Positions 1 to 9,788 of a stretch of 44,997 nucleotides of DNA are shown in pieces. The notes under the pieces were generated by a model. That model saw only the letters and a list, made by a program, of their open reading frames with translations, did no database searches and was not told the origin of the DNA. This stretch comes from Blastococcus sp. KM273128 (lineage in GTDB: Bacteria > Actinomycetota > Actinomycetes > Mycobacteriales > Geodermatophilaceae): positions 1 to 44,997 of the forward strand of contig NZ_SSXA01000027.1 in assembly GCF_021698975.1 (NCBI RefSeq), in the 5' to 3' direction. The number at the start of each line of letters is the position of its first letter. Position 1 is the first letter of the stretch. Both the position numbers and the translations under genes were made by a program.

Positions 1-81
1 CCGGGCTACCGCGTCCTCACCACACCACCGGCACCACCGCCAGCACCACCGGACCCGGACGACGACCCGCCACCGTTCTGA
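1..81 (+). CDS. C-terminal tail of an unidentified protein (5' end outside window)
   Basis: Frame 1 is open from the first base to a TGA at 79-81 and encodes 26 residues, a proline- and aspartate-rich tail ending DDDPPPF. It faces the minus-strand PIG-L gene and a strong hairpin follows it, as expected for the end of a transcription unit. Similar Pro/Asp-rich endings occur on DUF222/HNH endonuclease-like proteins of Geodermatophilaceae, but that is from memory and cannot be tested on 26 residues. No domain is visible. Confidence 0.45.
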   Translation, partial: PGYRVLTTPPAPPPAPPDPDDDPPPF

Positions 82-89
82 CGGCGCGG

Positions 90-135
90 CCGGTCCGCCC
101 GCCCCGAGCCGCGCTGACCGGGTGGGCGGGGCCGG
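90..135. terminator. Bidirectional terminator-like hairpin
   Basis: The arm at 90-104 pairs with 120-135 in about 15 base pairs, with one bulge and two G-T pairs. The loop is about 15 nt. It lies between two convergent genes (plus-strand tail ending at 81, minus-strand PIG-L gene ending at 172). There is no clear T-run, which is usual in high-GC actinobacteria. Confidence 0.5.
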
Positions 136-171
136 CGGTGACCGGCATGCAGGCCGAACAGGCGACGAGGC

Positions 172-891
172 CTATCCCCAGTAGAGGCGGAAGCCCACGC
201 GCCGCCGGCCGTCCTCGGTCAGCGTGGACATGTCGACGATCTGCCGGGCCTGCACGTCGACCGGGTCGTCCGACAGGAGCTCGAGGTACCGCCGGTGCTC
301 GGCCAGCGAGGCGACCGCCGTCTCCACCTGGTCGCTGACGTCGACCTCGTGCGGCGGATCGGTCAACTCCCCCACCGCGATGTACTGGACGCCCGACCAC
401 CGCTCCTCGGTGAGCTCCGGGAAGATCCACTCGTTGCCCGCATCGGCCACGGCGTCCAGCACGGACTGCCCGAGGGCCTGGTGGTCGGCGGAGTTCAGGT
501 AGGCCGGTGACACCCCCGGCGGGCTCCACGTCGGCCCGAAGTACCCGGTGACCACGAGCTCGGGCCGGTGCCGCCGGATGGCCGCGGCCAGATCACGGCG
601 CAGGTCGGGGCCGGCGACCAGCACGCCGTCCCGGTGGTCGAGGAACTCCACCTCGCTGACCCCGACGACCGCCGCCGACCGGCGCTCCTCCTGCTCGCGC
701 AGCGGCCCGGCCTCCGCCGGCGGGACGCCGGCCATCCCCGCCTCGCCGCGGGTCGCCAGCAGGTAGTGCACCTCCTTGCCCGCTGCCGTCCAGGTGGCGA
801 CGGCGGCGGCGAGGCCGTACTCGATGTCGTCGGGGTGGGCAGCCACGACGAGGGCGCGCTGCCAGTCGTCGGGCATCCGGGTGGGCGGCAT
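172..891 (-). CDS. PIG-L family deacetylase
   Basis: A 239-aa protein with the family's metal-binding motif AHPDD followed by IEYG near residues 17-25, and a downstream SADHQ motif around residue 150 that probably supplies further zinc ligands. PIG-L enzymes are zinc-dependent N-deacetylases; actinobacterial members include MshB and Mca of mycothiol metabolism. This protein is shorter than those (about 290-300 aa), so I do not assign that role. The chosen ATG at 891 begins MPPTR; a second in-frame ATG lies five codons later at 876. It is the last gene of a minus-strand run: DoxX-like, MFS exporter (35 nt upstream), PIG-L. The pairing with an exporter suggests processing or detoxification of a small amino-sugar compound, which is inference only. 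Confidence 0.85.
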   Translation of the reverse strand: MPPTRMPDDWQRALVVAAHPDDIEYGLAAAVATWTAAGKEVHYLLATRGEAGMAGVPPAEAGPLREQEERRSAAVVGVSEVEFLDHRDGVLVAGPDLRRDLAAAIRRHRPELVVTGYFGPTWSPPGVSPAYLNSADHQALGQSVLDAVADAGNEWIFPELTEERWSGVQYIAVGELTDPPHEVDVSDQVETAVASLAEHRRYLELLSDDPVDVQARQIVDMSTLTEDGRRRVGFRLYWG

Positions 892-926
892 GCGCCCCTG
901 CTGCCCGGGTGCACCGCGTCGAAACC

Positions 927-2417
927 TCAGCGCGCCGTCGCCCCGGCCGGCGGCGCGGCACGGACCAGCAGCAGCACCAGCAACCCCCCGGCGACGCCGG
1001 CGACCCCGCAGGCCACGAACAGCGAGCCCAGCCCGTCGGCGTAGGCGACGCCCAGGACGTCGGCCAGACCGGCCCGGGCGGCCGGCTCGGCGTTCGCGAT
1101 CAGTTCCGGAGCCTGCCCCGCCGACAGCGCCGACGCCGTCCCACCCGGCGCGGGGACCTCCCGCATCCGGAGCGTCGCCGCCGCCGCGCTGGTGAACACC
1201 GTGCCCAGCGCGGCCACCCCGATGGCGAACCCGAGCTGCCGGGCCGTGTTGACCGCGCCCGAGGCCATGCCGCTGCGCTCCCGCGGCACGGTAGCCAGCG
1301 CCGCCGACGCGAGCGTCGGGTTGGCCATCCCGACCCCGACGCCGAGCACGGCGAGGCCCGCGACGAGGGTCCGCCACGACGAACCCGCGTCGACGACCGA
1401 CATCAGCAGCGCGCCGCTCCCGATGAGCAGCAGCCCGCCTCCCAGCACGAACCGCGGCGGCAGCGTCTGCAGGTACCGCCCGCCACCCGCCGCCACCCCG
1501 AAGCTCAGGGCCGACAGCGGGATGAACACGAGCCCGGCCTGCAACGGGGACAGCCCGCAGATCGACTGGAGCCACAGCGAGATGTAGATGAGCTGCGCGA
1601 ACGCCGCACCGTTGAGCAGCAGCGCGGCCAGCATGATGCCGCTGAAGGAGCGGTCGCGGAACAGCCGCACGTCGAGCATCGGCGCGGCCCGGCGCCGCTC
1701 GACCGCCACCCAGGTGGCCAGCACGAGCAGCCCCCCGACCATCGGCCCCCACGAGCCGGGACGGCCCCAGCCCTCGGCGGCCGCGCGGACCAGCCCGAGC
1801 ACCAGCGCCCCGGCACCGAGGCTGAAGAGGGCGATCCCGGGCACGTCCGGTCGCGGAGCCCCGGGGTGCCGCGCCTCCTGCACCACGCTGAGGGTGAGCG
1901 CCACCGCCAGCACGCAGACCGGCAGGTTGACGAAGAAGATCCAGCGCCACGAGAGCTCGGTCAGCGCGCCGCCGATGATCGGCCCGAGCGCCGCCGAAGC
2001 CCCGACCACCGCACCCCAGACGCCGAACGCCGTGCCCCGGTCGCGCCCCTCGTAGCTGGTGTTGATCAGCGCGATGGTGGTCGCGAACATGATCGCCCCG
2101 CCGATGCCCTGGACACCCCGCGCGGCGATCAGCCAGCCCGGTCCCGGGGCGAGGCCGCAGGCCAGCGACGCCAGCGCGAACAGCACCAGCCCCACGACGT
2201 ACAGCCGGCGTCGCCCGTACAGGTCCGCCAGCGACCCCGATCCCAGGACGAGGGCCGCCAGGGCCAGGGCGTAGACGTCGACCACCCACTGCAACTGGGT
2301 GAACGAGGTGTCGAGGTCGGTGGCGATGTCGGGCAGCGCGACGTTCACGATCGTGACGTCGATCAGGAGCATGAAGGTGCCGGTGCAGATCGCAACCAGC
2401 GGGAGCCACGGGCGCAC
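927..2417 (-). CDS. MFS multidrug exporter, DHA2 (EmrB/QacA-like) family
   Basis: A 496-aa integral membrane protein with many hydrophobic segments, consistent with the 14-TM DHA2 drug:H+ antiporters. The first helix contains LLIDVTIVNVALPDI, a typical DHA2 signature, and the loop after helix 2 has the MFS motif A form GSLADLYGRRR. The start is a GTG at 2417. It sits 56 nt downstream of the DoxX-like gene and 35 nt upstream of the PIG-L gene on the same strand, so the three are probably co-transcribed. The substrate cannot be read from sequence; actinobacterial relatives export antibiotics, dyes or other hydrophobic compounds. No regulator gene is adjacent. Confidence 0.9.
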   Translation of the reverse strand: MRPWLPLVAICTGTFMLLIDVTIVNVALPDIATDLDTSFTQLQWVVDVYALALAALVLGSGSLADLYGRRRLYVVGLVLFALASLACGLAPGPGWLIAARGVQGIGGAIMFATTIALINTSYEGRDRGTAFGVWGAVVGASAALGPIIGGALTELSWRWIFFVNLPVCVLAVALTLSVVQEARHPGAPRPDVPGIALFSLGAGALVLGLVRAAAEGWGRPGSWGPMVGGLLVLATWVAVERRRAAPMLDVRLFRDRSFSGIMLAALLLNGAAFAQLIYISLWLQSICGLSPLQAGLVFIPLSALSFGVAAGGGRYLQTLPPRFVLGGGLLLIGSGALLMSVVDAGSSWRTLVAGLAVLGVGVGMANPTLASAALATVPRERSGMASGAVNTARQLGFAIGVAALGTVFTSAAAATLRMREVPAPGGTASALSAGQAPELIANAEPAARAGLADVLGVAYADGLGSLFVACGVAGVAGGLLVLLLVRAAPPAGATAR

Positions 2418-2473
2418 CGGTCAGCAGTGCCCGGTCGGTGCAGTCTGCAACCGACCTGCCCGGGAGACCTGCG

Positions 2474-2836
2474 TCATGCGCGGCCGCGGGCCACCCGGAG
2501 CGCTGCCGCCACCAGCGGGACCTGCAGGGGCAGCCGCACCGCGGCCGCGGCCAGCACCGGCGGCCGCCCCCGCCCGAGCCGGAGGTGGTGCAGGTGCGCG
2601 GGCACGAACGCCAGCAGCAGCGCCGCGGCCGACCACCCGCCGGCCCACCGGGTGCGCGGGGCGGCGAGCAGCGCCGCGGCACCGATCTCCGCCACGCCGC
2701 TGCCCAGCACCCAAGCGCGCGCCGGCCCGAGCTCCGGCGGCACCAGCCACTCGTAGGTGCGCGGGCGCACCAGGTGCAGCACCCCCGAGCCGCCCAGCAG
2801 GGCCGCCAGCCACGTCGCGCTCCCCGGCTTCCGCAT
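2474..2836 (-). CDS. DoxX-like small membrane protein
   Basis: A 120-aa protein with about four hydrophobic helices and no soluble domain, starting MRKPGS at an ATG at 2836. Size, helix spacing and the N-terminal GxxHLxRP pattern (GSGVLHLVRPRTYEWLVP) fit the DoxX/DoxX-like superfamily. Some relatives help respiratory or thiol redox enzymes, but most have no known function. It is first in a minus-strand operon with the MFS exporter and PIG-L deacetylase. Only 24 nt separate its start from the divergent TauE/SafE gene, so the two promoters must overlap or one transcript must be leaderless. Confidence 0.7.
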   Translation of the reverse strand: MRKPGSATWLAALLGGSGVLHLVRPRTYEWLVPPELGPARAWVLGSGVAEIGAAALLAAPRTRWAGGWSAAALLLAFVPAHLHHLRLGRGRPPVLAAAAVRLPLQVPLVAAALRVARGRA

Positions 2837-2846
2837 CCGCCCACCG

Positions 2847-2852
2847 TAGGGT
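2847..2852 (+). promoter_or_regulatory. Probable -10 element of a leaderless promoter for the TauE/SafE gene
   Basis: TAGGGT lies 8 nt before the GTG start at 2861 and no Shine-Dalgarno sequence can fit between them. This matches the actinobacterial leaderless pattern, TANNNT about 6-8 nt before the start codon. The divergent start at 2836 leaves no room for a conventional leader. Confidence 0.5.
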
Positions 2853-2860
2853 GACCCGCC

Positions 2861-3616
2861 GTGGGCGCCCTCGACCTGCTGCTGGTGGCCGGGGTGGCCC
2901 TCCTCGCGGGGAGCGTGAACTCCATCGCCGGCGGTGGGTCGCTGATCCTCTTCCCCACGCTCGTGGCGCTCGGGCTGGGCACCGTCGAGGCGAACGTGAC
3001 CAACTCCGTCGCCCAGTGGCCGGGCTACCTCGGCGGCGTGGTGGGCTTCCGCCCGGAGTACCGCGGCCAGCGAAGCCGGCTGATCCGGTTCTCCGTGGTG
3101 GCCGTCCTCGGCGGGACGCTCGGCAGCATCCTGCTGCTGGTCCTGCCGTCCGCGGCCTTCGAGCTCGTCGTCCCCGTCCTGGTCCTGCTGGCCAGCCTGC
3201 TCCTGGCGGTGCAGCCGCTGCTCACCCGCCGGCTCGGACGTCGCGGGGACGCCGGCGGTCGCCCGGACCCCTGGTGGCTCTACGTCGCGCTGTTCCTCGC
3301 CACCGTCTACGGGGGTTACTTCGGCGGCGCCCTCGGCGTCATCCTCGTCGGCGTCCTGGGCCTGGGGCTGGGCCGCCTCAAGCTCGCCAACGCCCTCAAG
3401 TCGGCCATCTCCGCGGTGACCGCCACCGTCACCCTCGTCGTCTTCGGCTTCTTCGGGGACGTGCACTGGGCAGCGGTGGGCGTCGCCGCACCGGCGAGCC
3501 TCGTCGGCGGCTTCCTCGGCGCGCGGATCGCCACGCGCATCCCGGCGACGCCGCTGCGGGTCGTCATCGTCACCGTCGGCGTGGCGGTCTCGGTCTACCT
3601 GTACCTCCGCAGCTGA
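2861..3616 (+). CDS. Sulfite exporter TauE/SafE family permease
   Basis: A 251-aa protein with about eight hydrophobic helices in two related halves. Each half begins with the family's glycine/asparagine pattern: AGSVNSIAGGGSLILFP near residues 12-28, and YGGYFGGALGV near residues 147-157. The family moves sulfite, sulfoacetate or other organosulfur or carboxylate anions across the membrane. The specific substrate is not predictable here, since no sulfur-metabolism gene is adjacent. The GTG start at 2861 is preceded by a -10-like TAGGGT rather than a ribosome binding site. The gene is monocistronic. Confidence 0.88.
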   Translation: MGALDLLLVAGVALLAGSVNSIAGGGSLILFPTLVALGLGTVEANVTNSVAQWPGYLGGVVGFRPEYRGQRSRLIRFSVVAVLGGTLGSILLLVLPSAAFELVVPVLVLLASLLLAVQPLLTRRLGRRGDAGGRPDPWWLYVALFLATVYGGYFGGALGVILVGVLGLGLGRLKLANALKSAISAVTATVTLVVFGFFGDVHWAAVGVAAPASLVGGFLGARIATRIPATPLRVVIVTVGVAVSVYLYLRS

Positions 3617-3696
3617 CCCGGGCGGCGCCTGACCCCGACGGGTGACCGGTCCGCTCCCGGGTTCACGCCGGCGCCGACGGGGCCGATACCGGGACC

Positions 3697-5961
3697 ATGC
3701 CTGGTCGCGTGCACTCCCGGCTCTTGCCCGGAGCGCCCCGGTGGCTGCTGGGCCTCGTCGCGCTCGTCGCCCTGCCCACCGCGCTGCTCGCGACCGCCAC
3801 CCGGCTGGCCCCGGGCACCACCGCCCCCGACCCGCGGCTCTTCCTCCCGCTGCTCCTGGTCCTGCACGTGCTGCTGCTCGCCCTGCTCTGGTGGCGGGTC
3901 CGCAGCGTGGCCACCGAGCTGCCGGTGTGGAACCGGTTCGCCCTGGGCGCGGCGGTCTTCCTCCTCTGCGTGGCGGCCTCCGCCGTCCTGCAGTTCGTGC
4001 CCGTACCTCGTGCCGTGGCCCTCGCGCCGCTCTACTGGAGCGGCGCGCTGGTCTTCCCCCTCTGGTACGGCGCCCTCGTCCGGTGGAACCGCCACAGCAC
4101 CAGCACCGCCGACCCCAACGACGCCCTCAACGGCATCTCCGCGATCCTGGCGATCGTCGCGATCCTCGACGTGGCGCTGAACCGGCCGGGCACCCGGCTC
4201 GGCGAGCTGCCCTGGTGGGAGCTGCAGGCGGTGTTCGCCCAGCTCGCCGTCGGGGCGGTGGTGCTCGGCACCGCGCTCACCCTGCCGTCCCTGAGCGGCA
4301 TGGGGCGCGACCCGCGCACCTGGCTCATGGTCGCCGCGCAGGCCCTCTGGGTGGTGAGCGCGATCGGCACGCTGGTGGCGGGCGGGCAGGCCGACGGCTG
4401 GGGGCCCGTCGCGCACCCGCTGGTCATCCTCTGCCTCGCCGTCGCGGCCACCTGCCGCTCCCGCCGCTCGGCCCCCCGGCCCGCGGACGCAGGGGCGGCC
4501 ACCATCGGCGCCTTCGTCGTCATCCTCGCCGCCACCGGCACCCTGGCCGTCGGCGCCCTCGTCGACGCCACCCCGCTGGGCATCTGGTGCGCCGGGGCCG
4601 CTGCCGTCGGCGCCGGGCTGCGCATGGCGGTCAACGTCCGCGACCTCGCCCAGCTCACCGCCACCCGCCGGGAGGCGCTCACCGACGAGCTGACCGGTCT
4701 GGCCAACCGCCGCGCGCTGCTGCGCCACGTCGAGGAGCTCACCGCCGAGGGGACCCCGGTCGCGCTCGCCCTGCTCGACGTGGACAAGTTCAAGGAGGTC
4801 AACGACGCGCTCGGGCACGCCGCCGGCGACGAGCTGCTCGGCCTGGTGGCCCGGCGGCTGGAGCCTGCGCTCCGCGCCGGCGACCTGCTCTGCCGGCTCG
4901 GGGGCGACGAGTTCGCCGTGGTGGCCGCCCTCGAGCCGCAGGACCCGCAGACCGAGGCCGCGCTCGCGCTCGGCACCCGGCTGCACGGCTGCATGACTGC
5001 CCCGTTCCCCGTCGAGGGCATGGTCGTGCACGTGTCGGCGAGCATCGGGGTGACCACGACCGGCAGCGACGCCGCCGGTTCTGCCCAGCTGCTGCGCCGC
5101 GCGGACGTGGCCATGTACGACGCCAAGCGCACCGGGATCGGCGTCGTCCGCTACGACGGCGACCGGCACGCCGACAGCAGCGGCCACCTCGCCCTCGTCG
5201 AGGAGCTGCGCCGTGCTCTCCCCGCCGGGCAGCTCGTGCTGCACCACCAGCCGCAGGTCGACGTCCGGACCGGGCGCGTGCACGGCGTCGAGGCGCTGGT
5301 GCGCTGGGCCCACCCGGAGCGCGGCCTGCTGGGGCCCGCCGACTTCCTGCCGCTGGCCGAGGTGCACGGGCTGATGGGCCCGCTCACCGAGGCCGTGCTC
5401 GCCCGGGCGGTGGAGCAGCTCGCCGACTGGCGCAGCCGCGGTCTGGAACTGCGCATGTCGGTCAACCTGTCGGCGAGCAACCTGCTCGACGCCGGGCTGC
5501 CCGCCCGCATCGGCGCCCTCCTCGACGAGCACGGCGTGCCCGCCGCGGCCCTGGTGCTCGAGGTGACCGAGACCGTGCTGCTCACCGACCCCGACCGCAG
5601 CCTCGCCGTCATCGGCGCCCTGGCCGAGCTGGGCACCCCGGTGAGCATCGACGACTTCGGCACCGGCTACTCGTCGCTGGCCTACCTCCGCGACATGCCC
5701 GTGGCCGAGCTCAAGCTCGACCGGACGTTCACCGCCGATCTGCTCACCGATCCCCGCACCGAGGCGATCGTCGCCAGCACCATCGCGCTGGCCCACCGGC
5801 TCGGTCTGCACGTGGTCGCCGAGGGCGTCGAGCAGGAGGCCACCCTGGACCACCTCGAGCGCTTGGGATGCGACACGAGCCAGGGCTACCTGCACTCGCG
5901 GCCGGTGCCCGCCGAGGCGCTCGAGGCGTGGCTCGCCGGCCTGGGGGCGCCCGCCCGCTGA
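3697..5961 (+). CDS. Membrane-bound GGDEF-EAL protein (c-di-GMP synthesis and hydrolysis)
   Basis: A 754-aa protein. Residues 1 to about 310 form roughly nine hydrophobic segments, a membrane sensor of no type I recognise. A GGDEF domain follows with the intact active site GGDEF at 402-406 and an RxxD product-inhibition site (RAGD, 393-396) exactly five residues before it. The EAL domain has EAL at 532-534, followed by VRW, and the DDFGTGYSS loop at 652-660, so both catalytic halves look competent. GGDEF domains make c-di-GMP from two GTP; EAL domains hydrolyse it to pGpG. Which activity dominates cannot be read from sequence. The ATG at 3697 is 80 nt after the TauE gene. The 3' end is 13 nt from the convergent RNase H gene, leaving little room for a terminator. 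Confidence 0.93.
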   Translation: MPGRVHSRLLPGAPRWLLGLVALVALPTALLATATRLAPGTTAPDPRLFLPLLLVLHVLLLALLWWRVRSVATELPVWNRFALGAAVFLLCVAASAVLQFVPVPRAVALAPLYWSGALVFPLWYGALVRWNRHSTSTADPNDALNGISAILAIVAILDVALNRPGTRLGELPWWELQAVFAQLAVGAVVLGTALTLPSLSGMGRDPRTWLMVAAQALWVVSAIGTLVAGGQADGWGPVAHPLVILCLAVAATCRSRRSAPRPADAGAATIGAFVVILAATGTLAVGALVDATPLGIWCAGAAAVGAGLRMAVNVRDLAQLTATRREALTDELTGLANRRALLRHVEELTAEGTPVALALLDVDKFKEVNDALGHAAGDELLGLVARRLEPALRAGDLLCRLGGDEFAVVAALEPQDPQTEAALALGTRLHGCMTAPFPVEGMVVHVSASIGVTTTGSDAAGSAQLLRRADVAMYDAKRTGIGVVRYDGDRHADSSGHLALVEELRRALPAGQLVLHHQPQVDVRTGRVHGVEALVRWAHPERGLLGPADFLPLAEVHGLMGPLTEAVLARAVEQLADWRSRGLELRMSVNLSASNLLDAGLPARIGALLDEHGVPAAALVLEVTETVLLTDPDRSLAVIGALAELGTPVSIDDFGTGYSSLAYLRDMPVAELKLDRTFTADLLTDPRTEAIVASTIALAHRLGLHVVAEGVEQEATLDHLERLGCDTSQGYLHSRPVPAEALEAWLAGLGAPAR

Positions 5962-5974
5962 GCGCCGGCGGTGG

Positions 5975-7069
5975 TCAGCGCAGGTGCGCGGTGTCGTTCA
6001 GCAGCCGCACCGACGAGCGCCCGTCGGAGGACCAGGCCACCGTGCACAGCGAGGCGGCCTCCAGGAACACCCGGTGGACGACGTCGTCGCCCGCACCCAG
6101 CCCGGCGGCCAGCAGCAGCTTGATCGGCGTGACGTGGCTGACCACCAGGACCGTCCGCCCGGCGTGCCGGTCGAGGACCCGCTGCCGCGCCCGCGCCACG
6201 CGGCGGCCCACGTCGGCGATCGACTCCCCACCGGGGGCGGCCACCGCCACGTCGGCCATGAACCGGCGCACCGCCAGCGGGTGCCGGGCCCGCGCCTCGT
6301 CGGCGGTGAGCCCCTCGAGGTCGCCGAAGTCCAGCTCGACCAGGTCGTCGTCGAGCTCGACCGGCAGGCCCAGGCGCGCGGCCACGATCTCGGCGGTCTC
6401 CCGGGTCCGGCGCAGCGGCGAGGCGACGACCACCTCGATGCCCAGCTCGGCCGCCCGCTCGCCGGCCGCCTCGGCCTCGGCCCGGCCGGTGCGCGACAGC
6501 GCCAGGTCGTTGCGGCCGCTGAACCGGCGCTCGGGGGTGTGCTCGGTCTGCCCGTGCCGCAGCAGGTGCGTCACGGTGGTGACGACGGGCGCCGGCTCCG
6601 CGGTCGGCTGGACGTCGTCCTCGGCCACCGTGGGCTCGGCGGCGGCGTCGCGGTGCACCGGCCGGCCGTCCATCGCGCTGTTGGCCAGCGCGTCGGCGGC
6701 ACCGTTCTGGGCGCGCGGCACCCAGGTGTAGCGGACGCCGCCGAGCTTGCGGGCGATCGCGCGGGCCTGCAGCGCGAGCTGCTGCATGTCCGGGTGCTTG
6801 ATCTTCCAGCGGCCCGACATCTGCTCCACGACGAGCTTGGAGTCCATGCGCACCTCGACCTCGGCGGAGGCGTCGAGGTCCAGCGCCGCCTGCAGCCCGG
6901 CGACCAGCCCGCCGTACTCGGCGACGTTGTTGGTGGCGCGGCCCACCGACGCGGCGCGCTCGGCCAGCACCCGCCCGGTGTCGGCGTCGCGCACGAGGGC
7001 GCCGTAACCGGCCGGACCCGGGTTCCCCCGCGAACCGCCGTCGGCCTCCACGACGAACCGGCGGCTCAC
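5975..7069 (-). CDS. Bifunctional RNase HI / histidine phosphatase (Rv2228c-like)
   Basis: A 364-aa fusion. Residues 1-135 are an RNase HI domain with the acidic catalytic set D10 (EADGGSRGN), E51, D76 (MDS) and D126. Residues 165-364 are a histidine phosphatase of the phosphoglycerate mutase/CobC family, with the phosphohistidine motif LLRHGQTE (RHG at 171-173) and a later SHVTPIK motif carrying the second histidine. M. tuberculosis Rv2228c has this architecture: RNase H removes RNA from RNA-DNA hybrids and the phosphatase half acts on alpha-ribazole phosphate or related esters. The start is a GTG at 7069 overlapping the TGA of the zinc-ribbon gene by 4 nt (GTGA), indicating translational coupling. 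Confidence 0.93.
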   Translation of the reverse strand: MSRRFVVEADGGSRGNPGPAGYGALVRDADTGRVLAERAASVGRATNNVAEYGGLVAGLQAALDLDASAEVEVRMDSKLVVEQMSGRWKIKHPDMQQLALQARAIARKLGGVRYTWVPRAQNGAADALANSAMDGRPVHRDAAAEPTVAEDDVQPTAEPAPVVTTVTHLLRHGQTEHTPERRFSGRNDLALSRTGRAEAEAAGERAAELGIEVVVASPLRRTRETAEIVAARLGLPVELDDDLVELDFGDLEGLTADEARARHPLAVRRFMADVAVAAPGGESIADVGRRVARARQRVLDRHAGRTVLVVSHVTPIKLLLAAGLGAGDDVVHRVFLEAASLCTVAWSSDGRSSVRLLNDTAHLR

Positions 7070-7806
7070 AGGCCGCTCTCGGCGGTCCGGACCAGGATCC
7101 GCCCGCAGTTCTCGCACCGGACCACCTCGTGCGGGTCGGCGTTGCGGACCGCCGCCAGCTCGCGGCCGTTGAGCTCGATGCGGCACCCCTGGCACTGGCG
7201 GGCGCGCAGCATCGCCGCGCCGGTCGTGCCGGTCTGCGTGCGCACCCGGTCGTACAGCGCCAGCAACGGCGCGGGCAGGCCCCCGGCCACCGCGGCCCGG
7301 GCGCTCTCGTGCCGGCCGGTGCCGTCGGCGATGTCGGCGAGCGCGTCGTCGCGCAGCTGCTCGGCCCGCTCCAGCTCGCCGCGCGCCTGCTCGCGCGCCT
7401 CCTGGGCCGCCCGCAGCGTCGCCTCGGCGGTCTCCAGCCGCTCCATGAGCTCGAGCTCCTGGTCCTCCAGGGTCGACTGCCGCCGCGCCAGGGACTCCAG
7501 CTCCAGCTGCAGGCTCGTCGTCTCCCGCGCGCTGATCCCGCCGGCGTCCAGGCGCTGCTGGTCGCGCGTCGCGCGCTGCCGGACCGTCTCGACGTCGGCC
7601 TCGAGGCGGGCCACCTCGCGCTGCAGGTCGCGCACCTCGGTCTCGGCCCGGACGACGTCGTCGGCGAGCGTCCGCTCGGTCTCCGCCGCCGCCTCCACGG
7701 CGGCCGCCTCCGGCAGGGTCCGCCGCCGGTGGGCGAGCTGGGTCAGCGCGACGTCCTCCGCCGCGAGCTCCAGGAGCTTCTGCTGCTCGAAATGGTCCAC
7801 CTTCAC
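7066..7806 (-). CDS. Coiled-coil zinc-ribbon protein (Rv2229c-like)
   Basis: A 246-aa protein. Residues 1 to about 185 are a long heptad-rich coiled coil dense in Glu, Arg, Ala and Leu. The C-terminus is a C4 zinc ribbon with CQGC at 205-208 and CENC at 231-234. The family is widespread in Actinobacteria, always beside the RNase H/phosphatase and Nif3-like genes, and relatives resemble CT398/FlgZ-like proteins thought to bind nucleic acid or protein partners. The function is unproven. The start is an ATG at 7806. It overlaps the RNase H start by 4 nt. The Nif3-like partner lies 2.6 kb upstream, beyond the decayed cstA operon and the secreted-protein gene. Confidence 0.88.
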   Translation of the reverse strand: MKVDHFEQQKLLELAAEDVALTQLAHRRRTLPEAAAVEAAAETERTLADDVVRAETEVRDLQREVARLEADVETVRQRATRDQQRLDAGGISARETTSLQLELESLARRQSTLEDQELELMERLETAEATLRAAQEAREQARGELERAEQLRDDALADIADGTGRHESARAAVAGGLPAPLLALYDRVRTQTGTTGAAMLRARQCQGCRIELNGRELAAVRNADPHEVVRCENCGRILVRTAESGL

Positions 7807-7838
7807 GTGGTCAACCTACCTGTGCACCCACCTGCCCC

Positions 7839-7894
7839 GGCCTCCGTGCAGGGGCCCGCCGCGAGCGTGCGAGCGGTGGGGGGCACGGGGGTCT
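7839..7894 (-). repeat. Dispersed post-stop repeat, copy B
   Basis: Read on the minus strand, this shares a run of about 35 identical bases with copy A at 23049-23105. The outer arms differ by a compensating pair of triplets: GTG...CAC here against TCG...CGA in copy A. The element begins about 20 nt after the TGA at 7915-7917 and ends 33 nt before the zinc-ribbon start codon. It is therefore in the transcript orientation, downstream of a stop, as are all four copies in the window. Confidence 0.8.
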
Positions 7895-7914
7895 TTCTGC
7901 TACCTGCGGGCCGA

Positions 7915-8306
7915 TCAGCGCAGCGCCAGCTCGGCCTCCACCGCGGCGACAGCGGCACCCGGGGCGGGCAGCCCGCCGGAAGCCAGCACCACGCCGTCCA
8001 CGACCAGGGACTTCACGGCCATACCCGCGCGCACCGAGCGGCGCAGCGCGGCGCCCCGCAGCCCACGGCGGCGCCCGGCCCGGACCAGCTCCGGGACCAG
8101 CCACAGCTAGTTCGACGGCGACACCACCTCGATGGCGACGTCGTCCGGGAGCCGGGCACGCAGCGCGCGGTAGACGTCGCCGACCGCGTCCGACGCCGGG
8201 ACGTGGCAGTGCGAGCCGCCCTCGTCGAAGGGCCGGACGTCGCCGCTGCAGCAGCCGCCCCCGCCGACGGGCGCCCGCGCCCCCCGGACGAGGACGACCC
8301 GCGAGG

Positions 8307-8310
<4 letters not shown>
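7915..8310 (-). pseudogene. Small CC-motif protein downstream of cstA, interrupted by an in-frame TAG
   Basis: The reading frame opens with a GTG at 8310, overlapping the cstA TGA by 4 nt, and runs 131 codons to a TGA at 7915-7917. One amber codon (TAG, 8107-8109) falls after residue 67, within EVVSPSN-stop-LWLVPEL. Coding character continues on both sides in the same frame, so the stop most likely replaced a tyrosine codon. The first part has GGGGCCSGD and a GGSHCH motif; the second has VKSLVVDGVVLASGGLP. The strand-helix-strand pattern with an N-terminal cysteine pair suggests a thioredoxin-like fold, which is inference from pattern only. I cannot name the family. It may be a pseudogene, a sequencing error, or a truncated 67-aa protein. 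Confidence 0.6.
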
Positions 8311-9731
<1,421 letters not shown>

Positions 9732-9788
9732 TTAGTGAAGTCGTCGGCCAGGGTGCCGATGTTCGCCGACAATTCGCAAAGGACGGGA

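Noticed and set aside
172..3003. 943-aa minus-strand frame
   Set aside because: Only its last 239 residues are real (PIG-L). The remainder is a shadow of the MFS and DoxX-like genes in another frame.
8107..8109. TAG read as selenocysteine, pyrrolysine or programmed readthrough
   Set aside because: No supporting element is visible (Sec uses TGA, pyrrolysine needs genes not seen) and the codon change from TAC/TAT is simpler.
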